Shown one piece after another: positions 51,535-61,248 of a stretch of DNA of 64,000 bases (positions within the stretch are counted from its first letter, which is position 1; each line of letters starts with the position of its first letter). Position numbers and translations under genes: made by a program. The notes beneath the pieces are model-generated. The model did not search any database. It was given only the letters and a program-made list of their open reading frames with translations, and was not told where the DNA came from. The stretch lies in contig NZ_JACDIJ010000008.1 of assembly GCF_050937815.1 (NCBI RefSeq), positions 48,592 through 112,591 on the forward strand, written 5' to 3'. This stretch comes from Treponema_C sp050937815 (GTDB lineage Bacteria > Spirochaetota > Spirochaetia > Treponematales > Treponemataceae).

Positions 51535-53160
51535 TTAACTTCGTATTGTACAGATGTTTTTTTGATAATTGCATATTTCTTTAGTAATTTTTTTTACGTC
51601 GCCGTTTTCAAAATGCTGTCCTGCATACCATGCAATATAGGGAAAAATGCTGATTTGAACCGCTCTTTGTAATATATTTTTGTCGATGTTTTTATCTGTA
51701 GGACTGCGGTTTTTATCCGAAAAAAAATCGTCCAATTCGGCTGCATACCAATTAAAGAAATCGGTTAACAATGCGCGCTCGTCGGTATGCATGTACGAAA
51801 AAACCGTTTTATCGTGATTTTCGTCATAAGTGTATTGCTGCATAATGTGCGGATGCATCGCCTTGAATTCTTCGAATCGTCGGCGGTATTGTTGTAATAA
51901 CGCCGTTGTAAAAGCTTTGTGCGATACGCCCATATCTACCGGCTCAAGTTTGCGGCTGTACATCAGCGAAGAAAATTGCTGTTCGACGGAATACAAGCGG
52001 TTGTTTTGTATACCGAACAAAGCGTCAAAATACGAACCCTTCGTATATGCTTTTCCGTCTATATAGCAAAAATCCGCTCCGCCTGCACTTATATGCTGAA
52101 AGCCTGCCTGTACTGCAAAATCAAAGGCGGTTAAGGTAACCGTTCCGCTCGAACAATCGAAACGGGGAAAAACCTCGGATTTTTTTTTGTTTTGATTGTA
52201 TACGCCTTGCAAAGCGAATTTTTGTACCCATAATTCGACAAGCGTGCAAAGCGGATGTGCGCTTGCGAAAAACAAAAGCGGGGAACCGGCGTGCAGTATT
52301 TTGCGCGGAACGGCAGGTTGACAGCACAGGTCGCAGACAAAAAACGTATTTTTATCGATTGCAGTATAAAAGTGATTGATTGAAACTTGTTGCGGGTCGA
52401 TTGTTACAACCGCATCGGCTTGTATGTTTTGTGCGGATAATGCGGAAAAAGCCGTATCGGTTGCAATAATATAAAAAGCATTGCGTTTTTCTTTTAAAAT
52501 ATCAAAATGCGATTCGAGTGAAGGGCCGGCTGCCGCAACAAAGGCCGTTTTTTGTGTCGGAAAGTGCGTTTTGTTAAAATCGATACAGGAACCGCTTTGC
52601 GCATGTGCAAACAGTTGCAGATTTTGCATGATATTTTTATGCCATAATTTACCGAAGCGGCTTTGCGTTGACACGTCCGCCGCGATGTTTTGTAATGCTT
52701 TTTGGGTATCTTTTTTTACGTTTTCAAACAAAATCGGATTTGCCTGTGTCCATGAGCGCAGAGGAAATAAACAAAAATCGCCGTCAACCGGCGGAAAATA
52801 ATTTTCCGCCAAAAAATCGCAAATTTCGCCGGCCGTGCAAACCCGTATTGTTTTTTGCAGCCGTATATCGGGATTTTGCAATATAAAGTCCGCCGATGCT
52901 CTGTTTGCTTCAACTGCGGCAATGCGGGCATTCGGATATTTTGCTGCCAAGGCGTTTAAATGAAGAGTCGATCCCAAGCCCGCTATAAGAATAAATCCCG
53001 CTTCGGCAAATGCACCCAAGTCGGCAAAGTTTTGCGCCTCTTTTATCGGATCGTATACGGAGGCGGCGGGTTTTCCGTCCGCATAGCAGGGAAGGGGAAT
53101 GCCGTTTTTTGATCGTATCCATGCCGTATAACAAGACGGCTCTTGCATATTCATACGCAT
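51535..53160 (-). CDS. DUF115/Maf-like flagellin-modification protein, copy 1
   Basis: This 541-residue protein has the DUF115 core 'KTAFVAAAGPSLESHFDIL' and 'IQADAVVTIDPQQVSINHF' (about residues 205-260), shared with the motility-associated factor (Maf) family that helps glycosylate flagellins with nonulosonic-type sugars. A C-terminal helical region follows. It overlaps the upstream paralogue by 10 bases. Spirochaete flagellar filament proteins are known to be glycosylated, which supports the role but does not prove it here. Confidence 0.8.
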   Translation of the reverse strand: MRMNMQEPSCYTAWIRSKNGIPLPCYADGKPAASVYDPIKEAQNFADLGAFAEAGFILIAGLGSTLHLNALAAKYPNARIAAVEANRASADFILQNPDIRLQKTIRVCTAGEICDFLAENYFPPVDGDFCLFPLRSWTQANPILFENVKKDTQKALQNIAADVSTQSRFGKLWHKNIMQNLQLFAHAQSGSCIDFNKTHFPTQKTAFVAAAGPSLESHFDILKEKRNAFYIIATDTAFSALSAQNIQADAVVTIDPQQVSINHFYTAIDKNTFFVCDLCCQPAVPRKILHAGSPLLFFASAHPLCTLVELWVQKFALQGVYNQNKKKSEVFPRFDCSSGTVTLTAFDFAVQAGFQHISAGGADFCYIDGKAYTKGSYFDALFGIQNNRLYSVEQQFSSLMYSRKLEPVDMGVSHKAFTTALLQQYRRRFEEFKAMHPHIMQQYTYDENHDKTVFSYMHTDERALLTDFFNWYAAELDDFFSDKNRSPTDKNIDKNILQRAVQISIFPYIAWYAGQHFENGDVKKITKEICNYQKNICTIRS

Positions 53161-54746
53161 AGCTTAAACAGTTCATCCAATGTGTTCAATACCGCGGCGG
53201 TACATTGTGCTTTAAATTTTTCGGATTCGGGATATTTGAGCGATAAAAAATATTCAAGCGGAGCGCAGTTTTCATACCATAAATGCAGTTCTGCCGAATA
53301 CGGTTCCTTTGTTTTCGGATTATAAGCTGCGTTTTCTTTTATGTGTTGTTTTTGTTTTGTTAAAAAAGCAAAAACTTTTTTTCGATTTTCAAAAACATTT
53401 TGTTTATCGAGCGCTTGCAATTTCGGCGGGTATGCATTCGGATTTTTTTCGTTTGCAGCTTCAAAGTCGGCCCAGCTTATGTCTGTAATAAAACCGAGGG
53501 GGGCGCTGTACGGTGTTTTTGATATGCGAAATATACGGCGCGCAAAATCCGAATCCTGTGTGGAAAACCACCGGCGGTATATGTCCAGCGAAATGTATGC
53601 CGACTTCGACAAACGTGTAGCAAGCGGACGTAACCGATTATCAAAACAGCAATCGGTTTGTTCAAGGGCGTTGGGCTGGGTGTGGGGATATCCCGTTGCG
53701 CCTTCCAAATCCAAACCGCAAAAAAATACGTAAGCAGATGTTATCGAAAGGGCCGCATATGCGGCCGTACCGCTTACACTGCCGTTGCGTATTCCGTTCC
53801 ATCCTTTTACGCCGCAGTAGTCGAACAAAAGGTTTTCTATACCGTCCCCGTAGCGCAAAGGAACTATCGGAAGGTGTTCGAGTAAATCGGTATTGATTTT
53901 ACTTTCCGCTGAAGCGGCAAGCGGTACGGATATGCCTTTTTTATACAAGATTTTTAAAATACGTATGTGATAATCCGCATAAAAACCGCCGTCCGTCGTT
54001 ATGCACAAGTCCGGATATATACCCTTATGTATAAGCACCGTCAGTGCCGATGATACGGCTATCACAAAAAAAGCATTGCGGTGTTTTTGTATAAACGGAA
54101 GCGATGAGTGCAAAGACGGCCCGGATGCCGCTACCAATACCGGTTTTGTTCCCGGAAGTATTTGATACGGATTTTGTAAAAAAGTAAAAAAACGTACACT
54201 GTTTTTAAGCCAGCGCCGGGCAAAAAAACCGCGTGTTGCAAGGACATCTTTGTTTTTTTGTAAAAGAAGCTTTATTGCCGCCCATGCACATCGGCTTTCG
54301 TTTTCGAAAATCTGTTGTGCCGGCGTCCATGCAATAAACAAAGCTCCGAAAACCTCTTGTTCGCCCAGAGTAAAAAACAGTTTTTCCGACAAATCCGCAC
54401 CGGCTTTTTGAATATCGCCCGCCGCATTTTCGCATAAAAAAACACCATCCCATTTTTCGTCAGCGCATGCAAGTTGAAGGGCCGCATCGGAGCTTTGTGT
54501 ACCGGATATAAAAAAACGGTTATACTGTACCGCGTACAGGGGAATGTCCGAAAAGCGTTTTCGCAAAGCCGGCAGACAATATGAAAGACAGGGGCCCAAA
54601 ACAATAATGCATAGGGGAGTAAAGTCACAGCGGATTGAATCGACAAATTTTTCAGCTTCTTGGCGGGGATTGTATCTTGAATGCAGGTAGCGCCCGTTTA
54701 TCCTACACGTATAAGACCCGTTTTTCGCCCGTTCAAGATATATCAT
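53151..54746 (-). CDS. DUF115/Maf-like flagellin-modification protein, copy 2
   Basis: This 531-residue paralogue of the previous gene has the same core 'PVLVAASGPSLHSSLPFI' and 'IYPDLCITTDGGFYADYHI'. The two have diverged strongly outside these motifs, so they may act on different substrates or as a pair. It overlaps copy 1 by 10 bases and the upstream gene by 14 bases, indicating a tightly coupled operon. Confidence 0.8.
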   Translation of the reverse strand: MIYLERAKNGSYTCRINGRYLHSRYNPRQEAEKFVDSIRCDFTPLCIIVLGPCLSYCLPALRKRFSDIPLYAVQYNRFFISGTQSSDAALQLACADEKWDGVFLCENAAGDIQKAGADLSEKLFFTLGEQEVFGALFIAWTPAQQIFENESRCAWAAIKLLLQKNKDVLATRGFFARRWLKNSVRFFTFLQNPYQILPGTKPVLVAASGPSLHSSLPFIQKHRNAFFVIAVSSALTVLIHKGIYPDLCITTDGGFYADYHIRILKILYKKGISVPLAASAESKINTDLLEHLPIVPLRYGDGIENLLFDYCGVKGWNGIRNGSVSGTAAYAALSITSAYVFFCGLDLEGATGYPHTQPNALEQTDCCFDNRLRPLATRLSKSAYISLDIYRRWFSTQDSDFARRIFRISKTPYSAPLGFITDISWADFEAANEKNPNAYPPKLQALDKQNVFENRKKVFAFLTKQKQHIKENAAYNPKTKEPYSAELHLWYENCAPLEYFLSLKYPESEKFKAQCTAAVLNTLDELFKLCV

Positions 54747-55569
54747 ATTCTTTTAATACGTGTGTCCATGAGGGGCTGCCGGGTTTTACATCGACTTTTT
54801 CGATTCGGATAAGGGAAGTGTATCGGGGGCTGAACAGTTTTTGTATGATTTTTTGTATGTCCCGATATAAATCCTCTGCAGCACCGTCGGTTGTTCCTGC
54901 ATATATAAGCGTTTTTTCATCGGAAATGCCGCTTATTCCCCGTTTTAGCTTTGTTTTCAAGGCGGAACACAGGCAATCGCATATAAAATTAAAGTCCGAA
55001 GGGTACAAATATGCAAACAGAGCTTCAAAGAGTTTATTCAGCCGTAGAAAATACAAGTGCGGATTTCGCTCCTGCGTAAATACATCTTCTGCGACAAAAT
55101 CCTTTGCCGCTTTCAAGCGGAGGCCGGCCGTTATCGAATAAGTTTGTTCAATAAAGGGTAACAACCGTACAAGTTTTTTTTCGGAATCCGTTTCGTTGCA
55201 GGGCTCGGTCGTAATAAAAATAAAGGGAAGGGCGGAGACGCTCGATTTTTTTATACACAATGTTTTAAAGTCGCTGTCATGGCGGGAAAAAAGCTGGTAA
55301 AATCCCGTCAAAGAGTCGCCGTGCAGGATATGCCATCCCGAATCGGACACTGTGCCGTCCCAAAAATCTCGGCTTGAAACGGATTTTCGCACCGTTTCGG
55401 CATTAAAACCGTGGTTCAGTACTATCCGAAAATTCCCGTCAAATTCGACAAACACCGCAAACGAATTACGGCTTTCATCGGCAAAACGATGAAAATCTAC
55501 AAACAAGGTATCGAGAAAAAAAACATTTTCCCGGTTCGAATACGTACAAGCTAAGCGGTATAAACCCAT
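54733..55569 (-). CDS. Unknown protein between the Maf-like and acidic genes
   Basis: The 278-residue protein has no signal peptide. It is soluble with mixed alpha/beta composition, and includes 'FDGNFRIVLNHGFNAETVRKSV' and 'FEALFAYLYPSDFNFICDCL'. I recognise no family. It overlaps both neighbours (14 bases with copy 2, one base with the acidic gene) and so is expressed with them. A role in the same surface or motility pathway is possible but only inferred. Confidence 0.65.
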   Translation of the reverse strand: MGLYRLACTYSNRENVFFLDTLFVDFHRFADESRNSFAVFVEFDGNFRIVLNHGFNAETVRKSVSSRDFWDGTVSDSGWHILHGDSLTGFYQLFSRHDSDFKTLCIKKSSVSALPFIFITTEPCNETDSEKKLVRLLPFIEQTYSITAGLRLKAAKDFVAEDVFTQERNPHLYFLRLNKLFEALFAYLYPSDFNFICDCLCSALKTKLKRGISGISDEKTLIYAGTTDGAAEDLYRDIQKIIQKLFSPRYTSLIRIEKVDVKPGSPSWTHVLKEYDIS

Positions 55570-57623
55570 TAAGACAATCCGAGATCGGCAAACAGCTTTT
55601 TATATACCGGGAAGTATTCCGATTGAGCGAATTCGACAATCTTTTCTTCAGGCAGATTTTCCAAAAGCTGATCCATATATGCCAAAACGGACTTAATGTC
55701 TTCGCGCATATTATGCGGAATATGTACGGGGGTATCCGATGCACTTTGTGCCGGCATGTGTTTACCGAATACCGTTTCCGGTTTTTTTTCTGCGGTTTCA
55801 TCATCGACCGCTTCCAATTCTTCTTCAGACTGCCATTGTTTACTGTTAAAAACGGCGTTTACGGGTGAATATTGGTTAGATTCTTCTTTTATATCTTCTT
55901 CCGATTCTACAGGTAAATCGAAATCCGTTTCACTTTTTTCGGCTTCTTCAATGTCCGCAGCATCTTCGGCTTCGTCGGCTTCTTCAATATCTGCAGCATC
56001 TTCGGCTTCGGCAGGTTCCTCCTGAGGATTTTCCGCTAAAAAATTCATGGCGGTTTCATCGATTTCTTTCGGATTGTCATCTTCGGCAAAAAAATCGTCT
56101 GTGGAAGAATCCACTACAAGATCCTCTATAACCGGAATTTCTATTTCACTCGGAAGTTCTTCGTCCGCCGTTTCGTCCATATCAAAATCGATATCATCCA
56201 ATTGAGGCTCTTGAAGTTCGTGTTCTTCGATTGTCAATTCCGACTGCGGGCCGTCAAAGCTTGTTTCGGTTAAATCGGTTTCGTCGATTGTCGGTTCCGC
56301 CGGCAGTTCGGGTTCGGAAGGAAGCGCGCTTTCATCCGCATCGGTATCGGGGGCTTCGGCGGCCGGGTCAAGTTTTTTTTCGCTGTCATCTTCGGACGTA
56401 AAATCGGCACTGGTTAAAATATTATTTAATTCGTCGCCGGAAAGCGCAATCGTATCGTCTTCACCGTCGTCGGCAAAAAAACCGCTGTCCGCTTTTTGTT
56501 CCGCCGCTTCTTCATCGGTTTTTTCTGCGCTGTCGGAGTGTACGCCGCTTTTTAAGGAAGTTAAATCCGATTTTAAATCGGTAATGTCTTTGCGCAAAAG
56601 CGACAGTTCACCCATAATTTTTTCAAGCAAAGAAGCGCTCATCATGTGCATATCGGTTTGCACCGGTTGTGCATCTTCGCTGCTTTCTGATTCGTCATCC
56701 GCTTTTACCGCAATGTTATATATTTGTTCTTCAGTGCCGGTTTGCGGCGGCGCCGTATCGATGTCATTCGGTTCTTCCGTTTCAAAGGCGGATATGTCTA
56801 CGTTTTCTATGGCAATATCGCTTTTTTCCGTTTGGGGACTTTCAAGTTCGCTGCCGTCCGTATCGCTTTTTTCGATTTCCGCATTTTCGGAAAACTCCGG
56901 TATGTCGAATATATTGCTGTCGATTTCTTCAATTTCGCCGAAATCGATACTTTCGACTTTATCGCTTATATCCTGATTGTTTTCGGATATGAATTCAGAT
57001 ACTTCAATATCCTGCGGGCTTTCTTCAGGAAAATCGGGGGTAATCTGTTCGAAGTTATCTTCAAAATGCAAGTCCATATCCAAGGGCGGCTCGTCTGCAA
57101 TGGCCGGTTCGGCAGCAGGCTCGGCAGGCATATATTCTTCAATGTCTATATCGATTGTATCGCTTATATCCGCGGTATTTTCTTCAGCGGTTTTAATCGT
57201 ATCGGAACTTTCCGGATTATCGGCAGGAATAAAACTGTCGGAATCGTCCATCGCAAATACATCTTTTGCGGATACGGTTTCGGCATCGAATTCTTCTATG
57301 AGATTTTCGGTAAAATCTTCATTTGCAAGAGTATCTTCTTGCGTCGTGCTTTGTACGGCGGCCGGTTGTTCGTCTTCAACGGATTCCAAAGCTTCGTCGA
57401 TTTTATCGTTTAAATTGTTGTCAAAAGAATCCGAATCGATGTCGGGAACTTCCGCAAAATCCAAGTCGTCGATAAAAAATGCCGAAGAATCCGTTTCGTC
57501 TTCATGCACTTCCGCCGCAAGTGCTTCTTCCGGTGTTTTTTTTACCCAAACACCGTATTGTTCCAGATCGTTTTCATCTTTGTGTTGAAGAATATTGTCG
57601 AAGTTTTCATGTTCTATAGACAT
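55569..57623 (-). CDS. Very acidic repeat-rich protein with a helical C-terminus
   Basis: This 684-residue protein is dominated by Glu, Asp, Ser and Ala. Short repeats include two copies of a block built on 'EDAADIEEA' near residues 530-560. Only the C-terminal ~50 residues ('MREDIKSVLAYMDQLLENLPEEKIVEFAQS') look like a folded helical domain. There is no signal peptide. Disordered acidic proteins of this kind often bind basic partners or act as assembly spacers. It heads the operon with the Maf-like genes. Confidence 0.72.
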   Translation of the reverse strand: MSIEHENFDNILQHKDENDLEQYGVWVKKTPEEALAAEVHEDETDSSAFFIDDLDFAEVPDIDSDSFDNNLNDKIDEALESVEDEQPAAVQSTTQEDTLANEDFTENLIEEFDAETVSAKDVFAMDDSDSFIPADNPESSDTIKTAEENTADISDTIDIDIEEYMPAEPAAEPAIADEPPLDMDLHFEDNFEQITPDFPEESPQDIEVSEFISENNQDISDKVESIDFGEIEEIDSNIFDIPEFSENAEIEKSDTDGSELESPQTEKSDIAIENVDISAFETEEPNDIDTAPPQTGTEEQIYNIAVKADDESESSEDAQPVQTDMHMMSASLLEKIMGELSLLRKDITDLKSDLTSLKSGVHSDSAEKTDEEAAEQKADSGFFADDGEDDTIALSGDELNNILTSADFTSEDDSEKKLDPAAEAPDTDADESALPSEPELPAEPTIDETDLTETSFDGPQSELTIEEHELQEPQLDDIDFDMDETADEELPSEIEIPVIEDLVVDSSTDDFFAEDDNPKEIDETAMNFLAENPQEEPAEAEDAADIEEADEAEDAADIEEAEKSETDFDLPVESEEDIKEESNQYSPVNAVFNSKQWQSEEELEAVDDETAEKKPETVFGKHMPAQSASDTPVHIPHNMREDIKSVLAYMDQLLENLPEEKIVEFAQSEYFPVYKKLFADLGLS

Positions 57624-57636
57624 ACCTGCTCCATGA

Positions 57637-57662
57637 ATACAAAATATACGTATATATTGTAT
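57637..57662. promoter_or_regulatory. 26-bp near-perfect palindrome between divergent genes
   Basis: ATACAAAATATAC and GTATATATTGTAT pair with one mismatch, centred on TACGTA. It lies between the divergent acidic-protein and FtsB-like genes, 14 bases from the acidic gene's start codon, and may be a shared operator. Confidence 0.4.
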
Positions 57663-57766
57663 ATCGGTAAATTCAGCGGTTTTATTAACCCTCTGTTAAT
57701 TCTTTTGTATATTATATCACATTTTTTATATTCAGTAAAAGGGGAAAATGACCGAAAATTGAAAAT

Positions 57767-58213
57767 ATGAACCGGTTTCATTTTTTATTATCCGTATGTG
57801 CTGCGGTTTTTGTATATGTATGTTTATCCGCCATGTTCGGGCAAGAAGGTATATGGGCGTATAAACAATTGCAAAAACAAAAGATTGTATTGTCGCGTTC
57901 GGTCGAACGTTTACAGGATTTAAACGGCCGGCTCTTTACTGAAAGTACCGCTTTACAAAAAGATACGGATGTTATTGCCGCCTATGCGAAAAAAATGGGT
58001 TTTATTTATCCGGGCGAACATTTGGTAAAAATAAGCGGTATGCCCGAACCGCCCGCTTTTGTGTATGATCCGGGGACAAAGCTTTTGCGTCCCGATATTA
58101 TATATATTCCGGAATGGTTGGTAAAAAGCATTGCATTTTTAGTGTTTGTTTTTTATAATCTGTTATATTCTCTTATCAGTTTAATCCGTTATCATGATCC
58201 TGCAAAAATCTGA
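57767..58213 (+). CDS. FtsB/DivIC-like septum formation protein
   Basis: The 148-residue protein has an N-terminal membrane helix (about 6-24), then a coiled-coil-rich segment ('LQKQKIVLSRSVERLQDLNG'), the usual DivIC/FtsB layout for the divisome core. Unusually, a second hydrophobic segment follows (about 122-145), so it may be a double-pass protein. It overlaps the Sua5-like gene by 20 bases. Confidence 0.75.
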   Translation: MNRFHFLLSVCAAVFVYVCLSAMFGQEGIWAYKQLQKQKIVLSRSVERLQDLNGRLFTESTALQKDTDVIAAYAKKMGFIYPGEHLVKISGMPEPPAFVYDPGTKLLRPDIIYIPEWLVKSIAFLVFVFYNLLYSLISLIRYHDPAKI

Positions 58214-58760
58214 TCCGCATTGCATGGCGGCCGTTGCCGAAGCTTTGTGCGGCGGCAAGGTCGTTATTATCCCGACCGATACGGTATACGGCTTTTCCGG
58301 CCTTGTTCCCGCGAGTTTGGCAGCCATTAAACGCATTAAGGGGCGCGATGAACATAAGCCCTTTATTCAGCTTATAGCGGATCCGCAGGATATAGCTTTA
58401 TATTCCGCTACCTTTATACCCGAAGCCGTCCGTTCCCGTATGCCCGGTGCTTTAACCGTTATCGTTTATACCGGCATTTCGGCATATTCCGAAACCGAAA
58501 CGACAGCTTTCCGCTGTCCGGATGATGATTGGCTCCGTTCGCTGATACGGTTATGTAAAGCTCCCCTGTATTCTACAAGTGTAAACCGGAGCGGCTGTCC
58601 TCTCGTAAGTGATATTGAAATTATGGAAGCCGAATTCGGACGGGAAGTCTTTTGTGTCGTTGACGGCGGGCCGCAAAAACAAGCGCTTGCTTCTACTATA
58701 GTCGATTTAAGCGGCGGCGAACTGAAAATTCTTCGTCAAGGTACGGTTTATATAAGCTGA
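58194..58760 (+). CDS. Sua5/YrdC-family threonylcarbamoyl-AMP synthase-like protein
   Basis: This 188-residue protein has 'GKVVIIPTDTVYGFSG' and 'IKRIKGRDEHKPFIQLI' (the Lys-x-Arg site), matching YrdC-type enzymes that make the threonylcarbamoyl-adenylate used for tRNA t6A. The pattern 'CKAPLYSTSVNRSG' near residue 125 also matches. It lacks the extra C-terminal Sua5 domain, so it is the short YrdC form. Confidence 0.85.
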   Translation: MILQKSDPHCMAAVAEALCGGKVVIIPTDTVYGFSGLVPASLAAIKRIKGRDEHKPFIQLIADPQDIALYSATFIPEAVRSRMPGALTVIVYTGISAYSETETTAFRCPDDDWLRSLIRLCKAPLYSTSVNRSGCPLVSDIEIMEAEFGREVFCVVDGGPQKQALASTIVDLSGGELKILRQGTVYIS

Positions 58761-58773
58761 TTTTTTATTTGTA

Positions 58774-59637
58774 TTATCGATGCCAGCGTACCGGAACGGC
58801 GCCCGGTTTTACAAATACTTTTCCGTTATCGTCATACTCGGCAATAAGGCTTAGTTTTATCCCCTGCATGGAAGATTCGTTTTCTATTGTCAATTCCCAG
58901 CGGATGGGAGCGGCGTCGGGCGCATTTATCAAAGCGGCTTCACGGGGGATTTCCGGGAAAAAAGAAGCGTTCGGCTTGCTTTGTTGGACGGCGGTTAAGC
59001 TTTTTCCGCTGATAGTGATAGTGATATTCATCGACGCACCGTTTTTAAAAATCACAAAGCCTCTGCCGCCGCGCAAAAGGATTATTTTATCGATGTGTTC
59101 TTCGCCGTACCATGTGCCGGACAAACTTTCGGCATTTAGGGCAACAGCCGCTGAGGTATGGGGAACTTGAGTATATGAAGCGGATTTAAATTCTTTTATA
59201 AGATTGTGTAAGGAATTTTTTGCTTCCATAAGGATTTTATAATATCCGGCGTAATTATTTTGTATAACCGTTTCTTTACCGCTTGCCGCTTCTATTAAAG
59301 ACAATTCGGCAAGCCACTGTCCGTTTTTTTCATATATGTTGGCGTAAAAAAGTAAGGCGTTCTCGGCTTTGTAACGTTGAAGCTCTGCCGGCGAATATTC
59401 CGTATCGCGTTTATCATATACGGTAAAAATATCCAAGGCGATTAATTGAGAAAAAAGCAAATCCTGCGTCATTTTGATAACGGCAGGATCTCCTGCCGAA
59501 TTTTTTTCGGAAGCGGCGTGTGCATAAAAGTAAAGCGGCGTTTTTTTCTCTTGGGCATAAAGCGGAATTATGCATAGAAAAAATAAGATAAAAAACAGTA
59601 TATATGATTGTAAACGATACTGTCTTCCGTGTATCAT
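58774..59637 (-). CDS. Secreted protein of unknown function
   Basis: This 287-residue protein has a signal peptide (residues 1-28, ending 'IIPLYAQEK'). The visible fold has 'LFSQLIALDIFTVYDKRDTEY', then beta-rich segments with 'LSGTWYGEEHIDKIILLRGG'. I recognise no family, though the first half recalls TolB-N-type domains. It starts where smpB ends (one-base overlap), so they are cotranscribed. Confidence 0.7.
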   Translation of the reverse strand: MIHGRQYRLQSYILFFILFFLCIIPLYAQEKKTPLYFYAHAASEKNSAGDPAVIKMTQDLLFSQLIALDIFTVYDKRDTEYSPAELQRYKAENALLFYANIYEKNGQWLAELSLIEAASGKETVIQNNYAGYYKILMEAKNSLHNLIKEFKSASYTQVPHTSAAVALNAESLSGTWYGEEHIDKIILLRGGRGFVIFKNGASMNITITISGKSLTAVQQSKPNASFFPEIPREAALINAPDAAPIRWELTIENESSMQGIKLSLIAEYDDNGKVFVKPGAVPVRWHR

Positions 59638-60104
59638 TAGCCGTTTAATCCTTTGCGGAAATCCCGCTGCATATCGCGCTGTACGTCGCGTTCGCGTATA
59701 TCCGCCCGCTTATCATATTGTTTTTTTCCGCGGCACAATCCTAAATTGACTTTTACTCTGCCGTTTTTAAGATAAAAATCGAGAGGAATAAGCGTTACAC
59801 CTTTTTCTTCTACTTTGCGGTTAAGCCGCTTTATTTCGTCACGGTGCAAAAGCAGTTTTTTTGGCCGGTTTGGGTTATGGTTAAATACGGAAGAATAAGA
59901 ATACTCGGAAATATGCATTTGTTTTATCCATACCTCACCGTTCGAAATTTCGGCAAATGCATCGGGAAACGAAATATTTCCGGCCTTTACCGATTTTACC
60001 TCCGTTCCCTTTAATTCAATACCGCATTCAATGGATTCCACTACGGTATAGTTAAAACGGGCTTTTCTATTTTGTGCAATCATTTTTGTACCGCTCGTAC
60101 TCAT
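59637..60104 (-). CDS. smpB: SsrA-binding protein SmpB
   Basis: The 155-residue protein matches SmpB, which escorts tmRNA to stalled ribosomes. It has 'NRKARFNYTVVESIECGIELKGTEVKSVKAGNISFPDAF', then 'HISEYSYSSVFNHNPNRPKKLLLHRDEI' and 'GLCRGKKQYDKRADIRERD'. ATG 60083 (residue 8) is an alternative start. The tmRNA gene itself was not found in this window. Confidence 0.94.
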   Translation of the reverse strand: MSTSGTKMIAQNRKARFNYTVVESIECGIELKGTEVKSVKAGNISFPDAFAEISNGEVWIKQMHISEYSYSSVFNHNPNRPKKLLLHRDEIKRLNRKVEEKGVTLIPLDFYLKNGRVKVNLGLCRGKKQYDKRADIRERDVQRDMQRDFRKGLNG

Positions 60105-60149
60105 ACTGTCAGTATACGCTATGTATAAAAAACGCTCAAGGGGGCTGGC

Positions 60150-60187
60150 GAAAAATAAAAAACGGCGTTCCGAAAGTAGAGCGCCGC
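60150..60187 (-). terminator. Terminator after the sugar isomerase gene
   Basis: On the minus strand CGGCG (60186-60182) pairs with CGCCG (60167-60163) around a 14-base loop, followed by a T-run (60162-60151). It lies after the TIM-barrel gene stop and before smpB. Confidence 0.78.
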
Positions 60188-60213
60188 TGGAATTGTATAA
60201 CTTAAATTATATT

Positions 60214-61209
60214 TTAAGATTGTCCCTTTTTCTTTTCATCCAAAACCATTTGATAAAACTTTTCTGCGGTTTTGCGGCACGCAATCAATTGCTCCATTTC
60301 ATCCTGCTCGTCTTTACCGTAAATACCGACTTCAAAGTCCGCAGGTAATTCTACCGGAGATTTTGCCACCCATTTTGCAATTTCCGCCCAATCCAAAGTG
60401 CCGTGCCCCCGCGGATCCATAGGAACCCAGTGTTTGTCGTGTTCCAAGATTGCAGTATCATCTTTTGCAAGTTCTTCGCTGATAGATTCGTTTTCCTGCA
60501 AATGGGTTGCATACATGCGTTTATGATATTTACGCAAAAAATAATAAAAATCGTGGCGGCACATCAAAGTTGCATGTCCGGAATCGAAGGTAAAACCGAG
60601 AAAATCGCTGTCGTAGCGGTTAAACATACGGTCGAACTGTTCTTCCTGTACTTGCCACGGCGTTACGATTAAGTTTTCCAATGCCATGCGTACACCGGCA
60701 GCCTTTGCGTAGGGCTCAAGTTCGTCCAGCGATTTACATACTTGCCGATAATAATCCTCTTTATCTTGCGGACTTTCTTCGAACAGTTTCCATGGGAGCT
60801 GCATATGAAATACCATAACGCTTGCACCGATATGACTGCATAAATCGATACGGTTTTTTAATAAATCGACTCCGGCCAGCCGGCAGTATTCATTGGTAGA
60901 CGTATAGTCTTTTCTGATATTCGTTAAGCGGTACCGGTTTTGAAAAATCTTTTTTCCGTTTTCTTTTATGGTGCGTATACCGCCTTCGGACGCATGCAAG
61001 CTGTGTGCATGTATGCCCAGATCTTTTAATAAATCGCGCGCTTGAAACATTTCACTGGGGCTGTATATGTATTCGGCTTCCCAGTCATGTATCCACTGTG
61101 TATGCGTAAAGCCCGCTTTTGCGATATTCGTTACTTGACGTTCGATTTCATACCAATTATGTTTATCGTTATTATAATCGCTGTTTACCGAACTGAGCAA
61201 TTTTTCCAT
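60214..61209 (-). CDS. Sugar phosphate isomerase/epimerase-like TIM-barrel protein
   Basis: At 331 residues it fits the xylose-isomerase-like TIM barrel (AP endonuclease 2 family) of sugar epimerases. Seen blocks are 'FTHTQWIHDWEAEYIYSPSEM', 'IGASVMVFHMQLPW', 'VRMALENLIVTPW' (metal-ligand Glu) and 'GFTFDSGHATLMCRHDF' (Asp/His ligands). It is the second gene of an operon with an MFS transporter 39 bases upstream, so it probably acts on the sugar or polyol that transporter brings in. Confidence 0.83.
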   Translation of the reverse strand: MEKLLSSVNSDYNNDKHNWYEIERQVTNIAKAGFTHTQWIHDWEAEYIYSPSEMFQARDLLKDLGIHAHSLHASEGGIRTIKENGKKIFQNRYRLTNIRKDYTSTNEYCRLAGVDLLKNRIDLCSHIGASVMVFHMQLPWKLFEESPQDKEDYYRQVCKSLDELEPYAKAAGVRMALENLIVTPWQVQEEQFDRMFNRYDSDFLGFTFDSGHATLMCRHDFYYFLRKYHKRMYATHLQENESISEELAKDDTAILEHDKHWVPMDPRGHGTLDWAEIAKWVAKSPVELPADFEVGIYGKDEQDEMEQLIACRKTAEKFYQMVLDEKKKGQS

Positions 61210-61248
61210 TTTTTATCTCCTTTATGATACTCCGGCCGGCCTTTTGTA

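Noticed and set aside
56584..57588. Serine-rich plus-strand frames opposite the acidic protein
   Set aside because: Acidic codons read on the other strand give Ser/Phe-rich frames; no start signals.
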